Origin: Muribaculaceae bacterium
Lineage (GTDB): Bacteria > Bacteroidota > Bacteroidia > Bacteroidales > Muribaculaceae
DNA length: 64,000 nucleotides
Direction of reading: 5' to 3'
NCBI GenBank assembly: GCA_017621845.1
Contig: JAGASI010000008.1
Location: 1-64,000, forward strand
This document shows, in pieces, positions 1-9,604 of the stretch; positions within the stretch are counted from its first letter, which is position 1, and each line of letters opens with the position of its first letter. The translations under genes and the position numbers were made by a program. The notes beneath the pieces are model-generated. The model had not been told where the DNA came from, made no database searches, and saw only the letters and a program-made list of their open reading frames with translations.

Positions 1-50
1 ATTGGTCAATACAAGTTTAGCAAATAATCGTTATAGCCTACAAATTATTT

Positions 51-110
51 ACACTCCAAGATATTAAAGATGATAAGATAATCCTTTATATCCTTAATAT
101 CTTGGAGTGT
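51..110. terminator. Inverted repeat downstream of hemW, probable terminator
   Basis: Two perfect 17-bp arms (51-67 and 94-110, ACACTCCAAGATATTAA and its reverse complement) can be extended to 21 bp with one mismatch, around an 18-nt loop. The repeat lies about 30 bases past the hemW stop codon. On the minus strand it is followed by AAATAATTT and on the plus strand by TATTATTATC, so it could stop transcription from either side, although neither tail is a strong U run. Bases 1-50 show nothing else. Confidence 0.5.
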
Positions 111-140
111 TATTATTATCGTCTTGGATGTGCCGGGAGT

Positions 141-1244
141 TTAGATGAGCAGGTCGCGGATGATGGCGTCGGAGACAAGCCAGCGGTCGTGGGGAATAGC
201 GAGGCGCCCCTCGGGAGTTGTGACTAATGAGCCGGGGGAGAGTGTGTCGATAGCGGCAAGGAACCGTTGGCGATATTCAGCGGGCAACTCGTCGGGATTG
301 AGCCCGCGCGCTGTACGCAGGCGAGTAAAAACAACATCATTGACACGCTCAATGTCGGTAGCATCTTCGCGCCGGGCAGCTATATATCCCGAGCCAACGG
401 TCTCGAGCCACAACTTTAAATTGGAGGGATTGTAACGGCGGTCGTGGCCGTCAAAGGAATGAGCGCCGGGGCCCAAGCCAAGATAAGGTATCGACTCCCA
501 GTAAGAGGTATTATGGCGCGAGTGATAGCCGGGTTTCGCGAAGTTGGAAATTTCATAATGGTCATAGCCCGCAACGACAGCCCGTGTGTGCAGATTGTCA
601 TACATCTCGGCAAGTACATCCTCATCGGTCGGCGTCAATCGTCCCGAGGTCATGGCGGCATACAGCCTCGTACCCGGCTCGTAACTGAGACAATAGGCCG
701 AGAAATGCTCGGGGGACAACTTCAACATCCGATCCAGTGAATACAACCAAGTCTCCGACGTCTGTCCCGGCAAGCCATAAATAAGATCGAGCGAAATATT
801 TTCAAATCCCGTCTCACGAAGTACATTGAAAGCCTTAACTGCCCGACGACTGTCATGGCGACGCCCCACGGCAAGAAGTTCGCTATCAACAAACGATTGC
901 ACACCCATACTGACGCGGTTGACGCCAAGTTCTCTCCATCGACTCATATTTTCGACCTTGACATCCTCGGGGTTAACCTCAATAGTGACTTCCGAGGCTC
1001 GGGCAACGACTATATTGAGCAATGGAGCCAATTCATCGGGTGATAATATTGACGGTGTGCCCCCGCCGATATAAACCGTATCCCAACGCGCCGGCACACC
1101 ACACTCATTGGCTCTCATCCGATACTCGTCCAACAATCCTCGACATACCACTCCATGATCTCTACCGCGCTCGGGCATAGAGTAAAAATCACAGTAGGCA
1201 CACTTGGAGTGACAGAATGGCACATGTATATATAGTCCCGCCAT
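141..1244 (-). CDS. hemW: Radical SAM heme chaperone HemW
   Basis: Cytoplasmic radical-SAM protein of the HemN/HemW family, thought to deliver heme rather than act as coproporphyrinogen oxidase. The N-terminus carries the CxxxCxxC cluster motif (CHSKCAYC), followed by Asp-Phe and not by the further cysteine found in true HemN, so HemW is the better name. GGGTPS lies about 50 residues later. The ATG at 1244 overlaps the TGA stop of the upstream nuclease gene (TGATG), which suggests translational coupling; an ATG 12 bases further upstream is also possible. About 367 residues, normal for the family. Last gene of the mlaE-mlaF-holB-nuclease-hemW operon. Confidence 0.92.
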   Translation of the reverse strand: MAGLYIHVPFCHSKCAYCDFYSMPERGRDHGVVCRGLLDEYRMRANECGVPARWDTVYIGGGTPSILSPDELAPLLNIVVARASEVTIEVNPEDVKVENMSRWRELGVNRVSMGVQSFVDSELLAVGRRHDSRRAVKAFNVLRETGFENISLDLIYGLPGQTSETWLYSLDRMLKLSPEHFSAYCLSYEPGTRLYAAMTSGRLTPTDEDVLAEMYDNLHTRAVVAGYDHYEISNFAKPGYHSRHNTSYWESIPYLGLGPGAHSFDGHDRRYNPSNLKLWLETVGSGYIAARREDATDIERVNDVVFTRLRTARGLNPDELPAEYRQRFLAAIDTLSPGSLVTTPEGRLAIPHDRWLVSDAIIRDLLI

Positions 1245-4198
1245 CAGCGCATACACATATCTTTAAATTTACAATAAGTGCAATTCTCGACGTCTTCAGT
1301 CTGGTAGAATGGTATCTTGCTATCAAACAGTTCAGATAGCAGACTATCAAACAAAGAATTAAAATCGGCAACAGCCTGATCCCGGTCATCATCGACAGGT
1401 GTATTACGTTGAGCCGTGCCAATCCTTATCTCAGTGTCATCATCCACGGCCGACCGCCTCATACGATATAGCTCGGCCTTGACCGGAGAGTCATCGCCCA
1501 ATATTGAATGTACAGCACGTGAATACACCAAAAGCTGAAAAACGGCTTCGTTACGGTCTTTACGCTTATAGGAAAATAAATCGTTAACCGAGCTAAATAT
1601 ATTGGTGTCTGAGCCTGTTTTATAATCGACAATACGTGCGCGGCCATCTTCAAGCTCATCAAGTCGGTCAATCGAGCCGGTAAAGTTGACATTCAAGGTA
1701 TCAGTCCCATATTGTTCGGCAACACTGTCTGAGACATTGAATGACATAGTCCCATTTATCGGGACTTCGGCTCCTCTAAAAATAAATGGAGGCCGGTTAA
1801 GAAGATTGCCGAGTTGGGTTTTAACCATACGTCCAAGATGACGTGCCAATACACGAGCTTCACCGGGCATTGCATTGAGTGCACTGTGATAACGATTCTT
1901 ATATGCTACATTGTCCATTACACTTAGAGCCATCATATAGATATCACGCTGTAACATTTCATTAATAGTTACGGACGTGATAAGCCGATCCTTGTATGGC
2001 TCAAAAAGATTTTGAAATACAGCATGAACAACAGAACCAAATGTCGCATCACTCATAAACTGAGTGTTCTCGTCCTCATCTTTAAGACTGCACACATGCT
2101 TGAGGTAAAACTTAAGGCGACATGCCAGCAATGTCTTGAGTGATGATGCCGAGAGTTGACGCTGTGGTTTATTCTGAGACAGGTATTCTTTCAGCCGGTC
2201 TATAATCTCCGGGGTCTTAGCGACCTGAATTTGGCGAGATTCTGACAATTCGGCAGGCATTTGGCATACATACTCCTTAACCGCTCCCGGTGGCAACAAA
2301 TATTGTAATTGGGTAATCAAGCGTGATTTCTCGCCGGCAGCCTGACCGGTCGGACGATCGTCATATAACAGAAATACACGACGTGCACGCGTCAACAACC
2401 GGTAGAAGTAATAAGCAGTCTGTTCTTCAAGCCGGTCTATGGTCGTCATGCAATAAGCCGAGCGCAAGACGTGAGGAAGCATTGTGCGTAGCGGATTGCG
2501 ACGCGGATAAATCCTCTCATTGAGCGACATAAAGATAACATTTTCAAAATCTATAGCACGTGTTTCAAGGACACCCATCACCTGCAAGCCTCTTACTGGC
2601 TTTCCGTTGACCTTGAGTATTGCCGGGAATATTAATCTTTCGATGAGCATCATGAATGTACTGCTACCCATCGGTGTATTATATTTCAATGCACAATCCA
2701 ACACTGCAGACACAGCATTGCCATAGGCCTCCAATACTTGTATATAATCCCCCGAGCTGTTCGTGTCGACGCTCAATGTCTTTATCAGTCGGTTAATATA
2801 ATCGGCCGTTTGATGTACATCGGCATCAGGCAGTGGTATATCAAAGATTACAGCTAACCCAGGTGAGACCTTGACTATTTCCGCTATATCAATGTTATAT
2901 AGTCTCGACTCGGCAATATGAGCGGCGAGTTTATCACACTCAACCGGAGATACCGCCCTGATTATAGGCTGGGACAAGAGGGTCATCACGTCTTCATAGT
3001 ATAATGCCAACCCGCCCATACTGCGACGGGCTCTCAGGTGCAGCGACACGAGAGTGTGCATCAACGTTCCGGCAGGAGTGTCTTTAAGTGGCAGACCCAT
3101 TGTCACATTCAGCTGAAGGTCGGGGCTATCCATGCCATAGAGCAAGGGAGTGAGCAGACTTGTGTCGGGCATGACAATCACAGTATTATCGGGACGTGAC
3201 GTGTCCAGACGTCCACTCTCGTCAAGTTGCCTTACTATAGCCGCCGCAATCTTGGACTGCATGTAGTTGGAAGCAACACCGACAACATGTATCATCGGTA
3301 ATTTCTCTTGAGGTACAATCTCAAAATCATCGGGCATAGGATATCGCTGTACCAGAGCCTTTAACCCCTTGATATTGGCATCAAACGCAGGCACGTCCCA
3401 GAAAAAGTCGGCTGTGCCATTTTTTCTTAACGCGTCAAAGAGCTGTCTGGCACACCCGGGTATCGTATCAAATCCGATAAATGCTATCCTCTCACCCATC
3501 GTGTCGCCACCACGGTCAATGATATTCTTGACACCTTCTCTCATAATCATGCCTCGGTAACCTATCTTATGCTGCTCAAGATATTGATGGAATGACTTAT
3601 ATAGGCGGCCAAGAATGTGCCATAAATTCATGAACTCATCTATGAGCCGAGACTTAATCTCAGGACTGTTGCCCGATGGGTGTATATGCTTCCAGAAGCT
3701 ATCGACATCATCAACAGTCGCTGGACGATATCCCCATATCTGTTCAAACACGTCAGCCTGATCGGGGGTGAGGAATGTCGATTGTATCTCCTTGAATGTC
3801 TCGAGATTGTGGAACAGAGCCTCGGCATCAACACCATTACTGTCTATGTCGTCAAAGTCGCTGATAATAACATCGGCCCAGAACGCAAACGAGTCAAATC
3901 CTTTAATCTTTTCGTCTGCGCCAATGCTATTCATCACCTCTATATAACAATTATATAAGATAAACTTCAGCTCAAGATTAGATACTTCCTCAAGCTCTGA
4001 GGCTCGTGTCAGATAAGATGGCAACACCTTTATCACAGGCATGATACCACCTTTAGACTTGGTTATCTCATGCCTCATATATTCACGCATGATCATCGCC
4101 CCACGCTTGTTGGGAAATATCATGGTGAGTCGCCCGATATATCGGTTGACATAGTAATTGGCTATGTGTTTAAGAAATTTGTCTCCTTGTCCTTCCAT
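1244..4198 (-). CDS. AddB-like PD-(D/E)XK nuclease of a RecBCD/AddAB-type repair enzyme
   Basis: A 984-residue protein resembling the AddB/RexB-like subunits of Bacteroidetes double-strand-break repair nucleases. The N-terminal third has an inactivated helicase fold (FPNKRG near residue 30 where AddB proteins begin). The C-terminal nuclease domain shows IVDYKTG, the D-x-K part of the active site. Four cysteines in AddB arrangement are visible: one in LLACRLKFYLKH and three at the extreme C-terminus (CTYCKFKDMC), expected to hold an iron-sulfur cluster that pins the nuclease domain. No AddA/UvrD-type partner gene is in the window. The start lies 10 bases after the holB stop and the stop overlaps the hemW start. 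Confidence 0.8.
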   Translation of the reverse strand: MEGQGDKFLKHIANYYVNRYIGRLTMIFPNKRGAMIMREYMRHEITKSKGGIMPVIKVLPSYLTRASELEEVSNLELKFILYNCYIEVMNSIGADEKIKGFDSFAFWADVIISDFDDIDSNGVDAEALFHNLETFKEIQSTFLTPDQADVFEQIWGYRPATVDDVDSFWKHIHPSGNSPEIKSRLIDEFMNLWHILGRLYKSFHQYLEQHKIGYRGMIMREGVKNIIDRGGDTMGERIAFIGFDTIPGCARQLFDALRKNGTADFFWDVPAFDANIKGLKALVQRYPMPDDFEIVPQEKLPMIHVVGVASNYMQSKIAAAIVRQLDESGRLDTSRPDNTVIVMPDTSLLTPLLYGMDSPDLQLNVTMGLPLKDTPAGTLMHTLVSLHLRARRSMGGLALYYEDVMTLLSQPIIRAVSPVECDKLAAHIAESRLYNIDIAEIVKVSPGLAVIFDIPLPDADVHQTADYINRLIKTLSVDTNSSGDYIQVLEAYGNAVSAVLDCALKYNTPMGSSTFMMLIERLIFPAILKVNGKPVRGLQVMGVLETRAIDFENVIFMSLNERIYPRRNPLRTMLPHVLRSAYCMTTIDRLEEQTAYYFYRLLTRARRVFLLYDDRPTGQAAGEKSRLITQLQYLLPPGAVKEYVCQMPAELSESRQIQVAKTPEIIDRLKEYLSQNKPQRQLSASSLKTLLACRLKFYLKHVCSLKDEDENTQFMSDATFGSVVHAVFQNLFEPYKDRLITSVTINEMLQRDIYMMALSVMDNVAYKNRYHSALNAMPGEARVLARHLGRMVKTQLGNLLNRPPFIFRGAEVPINGTMSFNVSDSVAEQYGTDTLNVNFTGSIDRLDELEDGRARIVDYKTGSDTNIFSSVNDLFSYKRKDRNEAVFQLLVYSRAVHSILGDDSPVKAELYRMRRSAVDDDTEIRIGTAQRNTPVDDDRDQAVADFNSLFDSLLSELFDSKIPFYQTEDVENCTYCKFKDMCMR

Positions 4199-4208
4199 AT
4201 ATGCTACA

Positions 4209-5348
4209 CTACTGTTTCAGCAATAATATTACAGATATTGCAAGATCAAAGAGTATAATCTTGGGATTGCCATTGGCAGCGACATCGCGGGAGGCAAGAT
4301 TAAACTCATCAAACAGCTTGAGCACATTGCGCTCGTTGACAAATCGAGCAAAATTAGCACTGAAGTTATGCTCGGGGGTTGTCATGTGGTTGAGACCGCT
4401 TACACCGAGATTGAGGATAAAATTTTCACGCAACATACGTGCACAGTAGTCAAGAAATCTGAGAATACCCTCGCGCTTGAGAGATGCTACATCATTGGAC
4501 CAGACTTTAAGCGATGCAATGTCTCTCTGATAAGCCAGACGCATGAGTTTGATAAACATAGCCAGGCTATTGGTGGCCGCAGTGTCGCTATTGTCATTGT
4601 GTGCGATCTCGGCAATCTCGAGTGCACGGTTGATATCTCCCTCGGCTACAGCCGCGATGTCACAGGCTGTTTCAGGAGCCAGGCCATTCTCTGAAATAAG
4701 ATATCTCTCGACTTCATGATTGGCATAACGCTTTACCTTAATACGTTGTACACGTGAATAAATCGTTGGCAATAAGGCCCTGCTGTTATCCGAGGCCATC
4801 AAGAACAGTGTATCGGACGTTGGTTCTTCAATCAATTTAAGCATCTTGTTGGCGGCATCCTCCTGCATACGCTCGGGCAACCACATCAACACTATCTTAA
4901 ACTTGGAAGCATGAGCTGTGTAGACCATACGCCTGATCAACTCGTTACCCTCCTCGACATATATAGCCGGACGCTTATTGGGATTATTAAGCTTGACAGG
5001 CCATCGATTGAAGTCCATAAACGGACCTTCACTCATAAACTCTACAAACTCCTGTCTATAGTCATCTGATATTGTCGGTTTATTATCTTTCTTTATAACC
5101 GGAAATGAATATACCGTATCTATATGACGGAATGATTGATGTTGTAGACACGATGGACATTTTCCACAGCTGTCATCATCATGTCGGTCAGTACAATGAA
5201 GATATTGAGCAAAGGCACGGGCAAGCATAAACTTGGCTGTTCCCGACGGGCCTTCAAACAACAGGGCATGTGGCACACGTCCCTCGCTGACCATCAGCCT
5301 CAGACGATCTTTTATATCTTCATGCCCCGGTATATCACTAAATCTCAT
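4209..5348 (-). CDS. holB: DNA polymerase III clamp-loader subunit delta'/gamma-like ATPase
   Basis: AAA+ clamp-loader subunit that helps load the sliding clamp during replication. The N-terminus has the usual HALLFEGPSG region, but the P-loop reads GPSGTAKF, with Phe in place of the Ser/Thr that follows Lys. A zinc-binding cysteine cluster (CTDRH...CGKCPSC) follows, as in gamma/tau and some delta' proteins. The SRC arginine-finger motif is changed to SRVQ. The altered Walker A and missing Cys argue for a non-hydrolysing delta'-type role. The ATG at 5348 was chosen over a TTG two codons upstream; it lies 6 bases after the mlaF stop. Confidence 0.85.
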   Translation of the reverse strand: MRFSDIPGHEDIKDRLRLMVSEGRVPHALLFEGPSGTAKFMLARAFAQYLHCTDRHDDDSCGKCPSCLQHQSFRHIDTVYSFPVIKKDNKPTISDDYRQEFVEFMSEGPFMDFNRWPVKLNNPNKRPAIYVEEGNELIRRMVYTAHASKFKIVLMWLPERMQEDAANKMLKLIEEPTSDTLFLMASDNSRALLPTIYSRVQRIKVKRYANHEVERYLISENGLAPETACDIAAVAEGDINRALEIAEIAHNDNSDTAATNSLAMFIKLMRLAYQRDIASLKVWSNDVASLKREGILRFLDYCARMLRENFILNLGVSGLNHMTTPEHNFSANFARFVNERNVLKLFDEFNLASRDVAANGNPKIILFDLAISVILLLKQ

Positions 5349-5354
5349 CCCCAA

Positions 5355-6161
5355 TTATTTTTTAAATTCCCGGCGAGCAGCACCGGGATGTTCCGAGCGA
5401 CCATTTTTCAGCACATATTCCTTTACCTCCTGGAACAGGTCGGTAGCGAAGACAAAGTCATTGAGAGCCTCGTTGGTGGTGGCAAAAATCTGATCTTTGT
5501 TGCCTACCCACTCTCGACAGCCCTTGTTGATAAAGATTATGTTCTCACCAATACCCAATACCGAGTTCATGTCGTGGGTATTAATCACGGTTGTCATCTT
5601 ATACTCGTGAGTGATGTCGCTGAGGAGTTCATCAATAAGTATTGAGGTGCGGGGGTCGAGACCTGAGTTAGGCTCGTCACAGAATAGATACTTGGGATTG
5701 AGAGCAATAGCTCTAGCGATAGCCACACGTTTCTGCATACCACCCGATATCTCTGAGGGATATTTATTTTCGGCACCCTTAAGATTGACACGCTCGAGAC
5801 AAAACATCGCACGGTCGCGCATCTCGGGCTGAGACTGCTTGGTAAACATTATCAACGGAAACATCACGTTGCCAAGCACTGTTTCAGAGTCAAACAACGC
5901 CGAGCCTTGGAAAAGCATCCCAATCTCTTGTCTGAGTTCCTTGCGCTCGCTATTGTTCATCGTCACCATATCGCGACCGTCAAAGAGGATACTTCCACTA
6001 TCGGGCGTCAACAGGCCAACCAATGATTTCATCAACACAGTTTTGCCCGATCCACTCTGACCTATTATAAGATTGGTCTTCCCGGTTTCAAATGTGGCGC
6101 TGACATCATGCAAGACTGTGCGTCCATCAAATGACTTGGTTATATTCTTTACTTCAATCAT
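5355..6161 (-). CDS. mlaF: ABC transporter ATP-binding protein, Mla phospholipid system
   Basis: A 268-residue cytoplasmic ATPase that powers phospholipid movement between inner and outer membrane together with MlaE and an MCE-domain protein. Walker A is GQSGSGKT, the signature is ISGGMQKR, and Walker B is YLFCDEPNSGLD, all intact. The ATG overlaps the mlaE stop codon (ATGA), so the two are translated together. The MCE partner is not in this operon; a candidate (mlaD) lies about 6 kb away on the same strand. Confidence 0.9.
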   Translation of the reverse strand: MIEVKNITKSFDGRTVLHDVSATFETGKTNLIIGQSGSGKTVLMKSLVGLLTPDSGSILFDGRDMVTMNNSERKELRQEIGMLFQGSALFDSETVLGNVMFPLIMFTKQSQPEMRDRAMFCLERVNLKGAENKYPSEISGGMQKRVAIARAIALNPKYLFCDEPNSGLDPRTSILIDELLSDITHEYKMTTVINTHDMNSVLGIGENIIFINKGCREWVGNKDQIFATTNEALNDFVFATDLFQEVKEYVLKNGRSEHPGAARREFKK

Positions 6162-6907
6162 TGTAGCAACAGTTTAGTGAGAATGACATCAAATAGCAAT
6201 ATCAGAATTGAACTGGCAACAACGCCGTTGGTAGAGGCTTTACCGACCTCAAGAGCTCCACCCTTGACATAATAACCATAGAACGAAGCTACAGAAGCAA
6301 TTATAAAACCAAACACAAGCGACTTGATGAGTCCATACCATACATACCATTCCTGGAACATGGCTTGGAGTCCATATTCATATCTGGACACACTAATTAA
6401 ATCAGTAAACATGGCCACAAGGTAGCCTCCTACCATTGCAACCCCTATACACAAGATTACCAAGACCGGCATGAACAGCACAAAACCCACAATCTTGGGC
6501 AATACAAGATAATTGGCCGAATTTACGCCCATAATCTCAAGAGCGTCTATCTGTTCGGTAACTCTCATTGTTCCTATTTCCGAGGCTATGTTGGAGCCTA
6601 CCTTACCTGCGAGTATCAGACACAGGATTGAATTGGAAAATTCCAGCAAGACAATATCACGGGTAGCAAGACCTACCGAGTAGGCCGGTATCAACGGTGA
6701 AGTAACATTTAGTTGCATCTGGATTGTAATCACAGCACCTATAAATATCGAAATCACCAGCACCAAGGGGATTGACCCGATGCCAAGGGCCGATATTTCA
6801 TTGATGGTACGACGACCAAATACTTTCCACTTGTCAGGGGCCGAGAATACCCGGCCCATAAACATGCAATAGCGGCCAAATGTGGCCAACGAGTTAGTCA
6901 ATATCAT
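6158..6907 (-). CDS. mlaE: ABC transporter permease, MlaE family
   Basis: A 249-residue inner-membrane permease of the MlaE/TTG2B family with five to six hydrophobic segments. The family motif region with EIGTMRVTEQIDALE around residue 125 is clear. It is the first gene of the five-gene minus-strand operon ending in hemW. A -7-like box (TAAATTTG) lies about 57 bases upstream of its ATG. Confidence 0.9.
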   Translation of the reverse strand: MILTNSLATFGRYCMFMGRVFSAPDKWKVFGRRTINEISALGIGSIPLVLVISIFIGAVITIQMQLNVTSPLIPAYSVGLATRDIVLLEFSNSILCLILAGKVGSNIASEIGTMRVTEQIDALEIMGVNSANYLVLPKIVGFVLFMPVLVILCIGVAMVGGYLVAMFTDLISVSRYEYGLQAMFQEWYVWYGLIKSLVFGFIIASVASFYGYYVKGGALEVGKASTNGVVASSILILLFDVILTKLLLQ

Positions 6908-6963
6908 AATTGTTATATTGTTGGGGTCGGCTTAGCTTCATAGCCAACACCCGATGTAGACCA

Positions 6964-6971
6964 CAAATTTA
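6964..6971 (-). promoter_or_regulatory. Bacteroidetes-type -7 box upstream of mlaE
   Basis: The minus strand reads TAAATTTG, a full match to the Bacteroidetes -7 consensus TAnnTTTG, about 57 bases before the mlaE start. No convincing -33 TTG is seen at the expected distance. Confidence 0.5.
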
Positions 6972-7109
6972 GCAATTTTTCTCATTCCCACACCCCCCAT
7001 CCGGCAATTATAACCACAAAAACATCCATAAATGCATCATCCGATACTTAATCCGATATGCTGCACATGAATATCGCATGTTTTATGCTATAAAGAGTAA
7101 AAAAAGGCT

Positions 7110-7117
7110 TAAATTTG
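7110..7117 (+). promoter_or_regulatory. -7 box upstream of the ExbD-like membrane gene
   Basis: TAAATTTG on the plus strand, 57 bases before the ATG at 7175. Its position makes an earlier TTG start for that gene unlikely, because that codon would lie inside the promoter box. Confidence 0.5.
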
Positions 7118-7174
7118 TACACCCTAAAACTGGCAATAGGACAATCCTCGTTTAACAATCATAATTATATTGAA

Positions 7175-7828
7175 ATGACAAATAATACACAGAAGCCATC
7201 GGATACAATTTCATGGCTTGGATTCAGTTTTTCTTTGTTTGCGCTGTTATTACTATGCCTCACAATATTTATTGTAACATGTACTGATGTGATTCACGGT
7301 ACTTCTGCATTTATGTTAGCATTTTTATTTGGCACTCCCATAGGGATTGGAGGTTTGGTACTTTCTATCATAGGGCTGGTTAAAGCCGGCAATAATGGCG
7401 GAAAGAAATGGATAGGCTCATGCGGACTAATCTTTACAGGACTATCCATATTGTGTATATTTATACCCATATTTGTTGCTACAGCCCAAAAGTCTCATGA
7501 TATAAAGATTGACCTTACAGAGAACATCGCACCCGACTCTCAACAGGAAAATGAAGTGGTATTAGCTGTAGACGGCTATCAGCTGAAATGTTATGATAAC
7601 CGAAATCATATTGATAATACACCATATGAAACCCGCATCGAGTACTCACTACAGGTTGAAAAGGAGATTGATGTGTGGTTCAAAATGCATAATATCGAAA
7701 ATAATGACTACATAATTTTGAAAGCGTCACAAGATACAGATTATAGTCAGGTAGCTGATTTAATAGAGGCCCTTAATCAATTAGGAATGACTAATTTTCA
7801 ACTTACATTAGCACTACAAACCAATTGA
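7175..7828 (+). CDS. Membrane protein with DUF4190-like helices and an ExbD/TolR-like C-terminal domain
   Basis: 217 residues with no precise family match recognised. Three hydrophobic segments occupy about residues 13-110; the second lies in a glycine-rich FGTPIGIGGLVLSIIGL stretch typical of DUF4190-type proteins. From about residue 120 the protein looks like the soluble domain of ExbD/TolR: IKIDLTE, then a variable part, then YIILKASQDTDYSQVADL and a short segment ending LGMTNFQLTLA, matching the ExbD pattern of a beta strand, a tyrosine-led helix and a final strand. No ExbB/ExbD/TonB genes adjoin it. It stands alone on the plus strand with its own -7 box. The ExbD reading is inference from pattern. 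Confidence 0.6.
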   Translation: MTNNTQKPSDTISWLGFSFSLFALLLLCLTIFIVTCTDVIHGTSAFMLAFLFGTPIGIGGLVLSIIGLVKAGNNGGKKWIGSCGLIFTGLSILCIFIPIFVATAQKSHDIKIDLTENIAPDSQQENEVVLAVDGYQLKCYDNRNHIDNTPYETRIEYSLQVEKEIDVWFKMHNIENNDYIILKASQDTDYSQVADLIEALNQLGMTNFQLTLALQTN

Positions 7829-7936
7829 AATATCAATAGTTGGGAATAAGTGTACGGGGATTTTTATTCTGCGTAAGCTTTGATTACCGTAATGTCGGCA
7901 AGCGATATACACGTGTCACCGGCAATCTCCCTTTAA

Positions 7937-8515
7937 TTACTTATCAATAGTGTCTAGCAGGTCAAGGACACGTGGAAGTACCGGAGTGAGACCGTCATTG
8001 ACTATAATGTCAACGTTATCGGTATTCACCTCTATCTGGCTGTTGATACGGGAACGCGCGTGCTGTTCCGTTACGCCATTACGGGCAACGATACGTTTGA
8101 CTCGCTCTTCAACCGGACATGTTACCAGCCACATTCTGTCAGCAATCTTGTCAATTCCCGACTCAACAGGGATTGCTGTTTCCAAGAAAAACAGGCAATC
8201 CTGTGGTACATTATTAATGCAACGAGCCAAGTCGGCCTTGACCTCTCCGTGTACTATATTGTTGAGAGTAGCCAATGCCTTGGCATCGTTAAACACTATC
8301 GCGGCGAGATAGGGACGGTTGACAGTGCCGTCCCGGAGAAACACTGAAGGCCCGAAGGCATCAGCCAACCTGCGTTTAAGATCCTCATCGGTATTCATAA
8401 GAATTTTGGCTCGTGAGTCACAGTCATATACTTCATATCCCAATCGGGATAAAATCCGGCATACCACCGACTTTCCACTACCAATACCCCCAACTATAGC
8501 CACTACCGCTCCCAT
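7937..8515 (-). CDS. coaE: Dephospho-CoA kinase
   Basis: Last step of coenzyme A synthesis: phosphorylation of the 3'-hydroxyl of dephospho-CoA. P-loop GGIGSGKS at residues 8-15, then YDCDSRAK where the family binds substrate. 192 residues, normal length. It ends the nusB-yajC-ybbR-coaE block; the start lies two bases after the ybbR-like stop. Confidence 0.93.
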   Translation of the reverse strand: MGAVVAIVGGIGSGKSVVCRILSRLGYEVYDCDSRAKILMNTDEDLKRRLADAFGPSVFLRDGTVNRPYLAAIVFNDAKALATLNNIVHGEVKADLARCINNVPQDCLFFLETAIPVESGIDKIADRMWLVTCPVEERVKRIVARNGVTEQHARSRINSQIEVNTDNVDIIVNDGLTPVLPRVLDLLDTIDK

Positions 8516-8517
8516 TG

Positions 8518-9495
8518 TTAACGTTCTATCATGAATTTAACACTGTCCTGAGCAAGGTTGATGCCCTTAACGCTTCCGTCATCGATGACATTTAACCTAA
8601 CATGTGTGGCTCCCGGATGGGCTTCTATCCACCTGTAGTCGGCAACAACTCTAAATGATGGCGTTTTGCTCGAATATTTATCAGCCGTAACCATATATCC
8701 GGCATCTATCCTATTGGGGAACAACAATAGTTTGACTCCCTTAGGTACATTGACCGGTTCAATAGTGACAATTGATTTAGTGACCAAAAGACGCTCGACA
8801 TCAATACGCACCTCCACACTATCGGGAATGACTCGGCACCCGGCAGGAGCTTTTAACTTTGTCTTGATAATACGTGATTCTAACAGGTCGGTCAATTCAA
8901 CCGGATAAGTCGAGATTGTTTTTATATCACCAGGCAGTCCATGTATTGAGTATACATCGACATACTCGGTAAGACTGACCGGTGGAGTGGAAATCATTGC
9001 TGTCGGGTCAGCTGTAACCCGGGAATCAACTACAACCGGAAGACGCCGAGGAGGCAAGGATGTAAACTTAATGTTAAGCGAATCGGGATTAAGATTGCTA
9101 ATAGTCGCTATGGCACCAAATCGTTGCCTTAATATTGTGCGCAAGTCCGATTCACCGAGAGCGATTACCGACCCCCTGATATATTTCTGATAGTCAATAC
9201 TGATAACCGGTTTGGATCCAAAGTGATATTTAACTAAATTAGAGCCACGGGCCTTGACAGTGACATTGATTGATGATGGCAACTCGGTAATCATTGTTAC
9301 TGAGTCGGGCTTATTGACAATCTCAATAACACATTTGAAGTCTTGTTGAACATCCTCATTAAGGGTTTTAACAATCCACAACACCAAGGATATCACAATA
9401 AACAGCATAAAGGTAAGTATATTTTTCCCTCGGGCAGAAAGCAGAGCTGCCTTTATCGACCTCACTTTATGTTGTATCTGGGATTTGGTAATCAT
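8518..9495 (-). CDS. YbbR-like domain protein
   Basis: 325 residues: a short cytoplasmic N-terminus, one membrane span at about residues 28-46 (ILTFMLFIVISLVLWIV), then a long beta-rich extracytoplasmic region made of YbbR-like repeats. In Firmicutes the related CdaR regulates the diadenylate cyclase CdaA; no cyclase gene adjoins this copy, so its partner is unknown. Its place between yajC and coaE is standard for Bacteroidales. Confidence 0.75.
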   Translation of the reverse strand: MITKSQIQHKVRSIKAALLSARGKNILTFMLFIVISLVLWIVKTLNEDVQQDFKCVIEIVNKPDSVTMITELPSSINVTVKARGSNLVKYHFGSKPVISIDYQKYIRGSVIALGESDLRTILRQRFGAIATISNLNPDSLNIKFTSLPPRRLPVVVDSRVTADPTAMISTPPVSLTEYVDVYSIHGLPGDIKTISTYPVELTDLLESRIIKTKLKAPAGCRVIPDSVEVRIDVERLLVTKSIVTIEPVNVPKGVKLLLFPNRIDAGYMVTADKYSSKTPSFRVVADYRWIEAHPGATHVRLNVIDDGSVKGINLAQDSVKFMIER

Positions 9496-9517
9496 CGTTT
9501 ACATATACATCAACGCA

Positions 9518-9590
9518 CCCGGAAGCGACATTCACGCTCCCGGATACTATTCTTGATATAAGATGACAATAGCCCTCGCAATGTCATCTT
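9518..9590 (-). other. Two stem-loops in the yajC-ybbR spacer
   Basis: The spacer between yajC and the YbbR gene can form two hairpins: 9518-9527 with 9535-9543 (about 9-10 bp, one wobble pair) and 9560-9568 with 9582-9590 (9 bp, perfect). Neither is followed by a U run, so they look like intercistronic RNA structure and not terminators. Confidence 0.35.
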
Positions 9591-9604
9591 GATGGTATAT
9601 TTCT

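Noticed and set aside
7882..7927. Inverted repeat GATTACCG/CGGCAATC after coaE as a terminator
   Set aside because: The stem has a wobble pair, a 30-nt loop and no U run on either strand.
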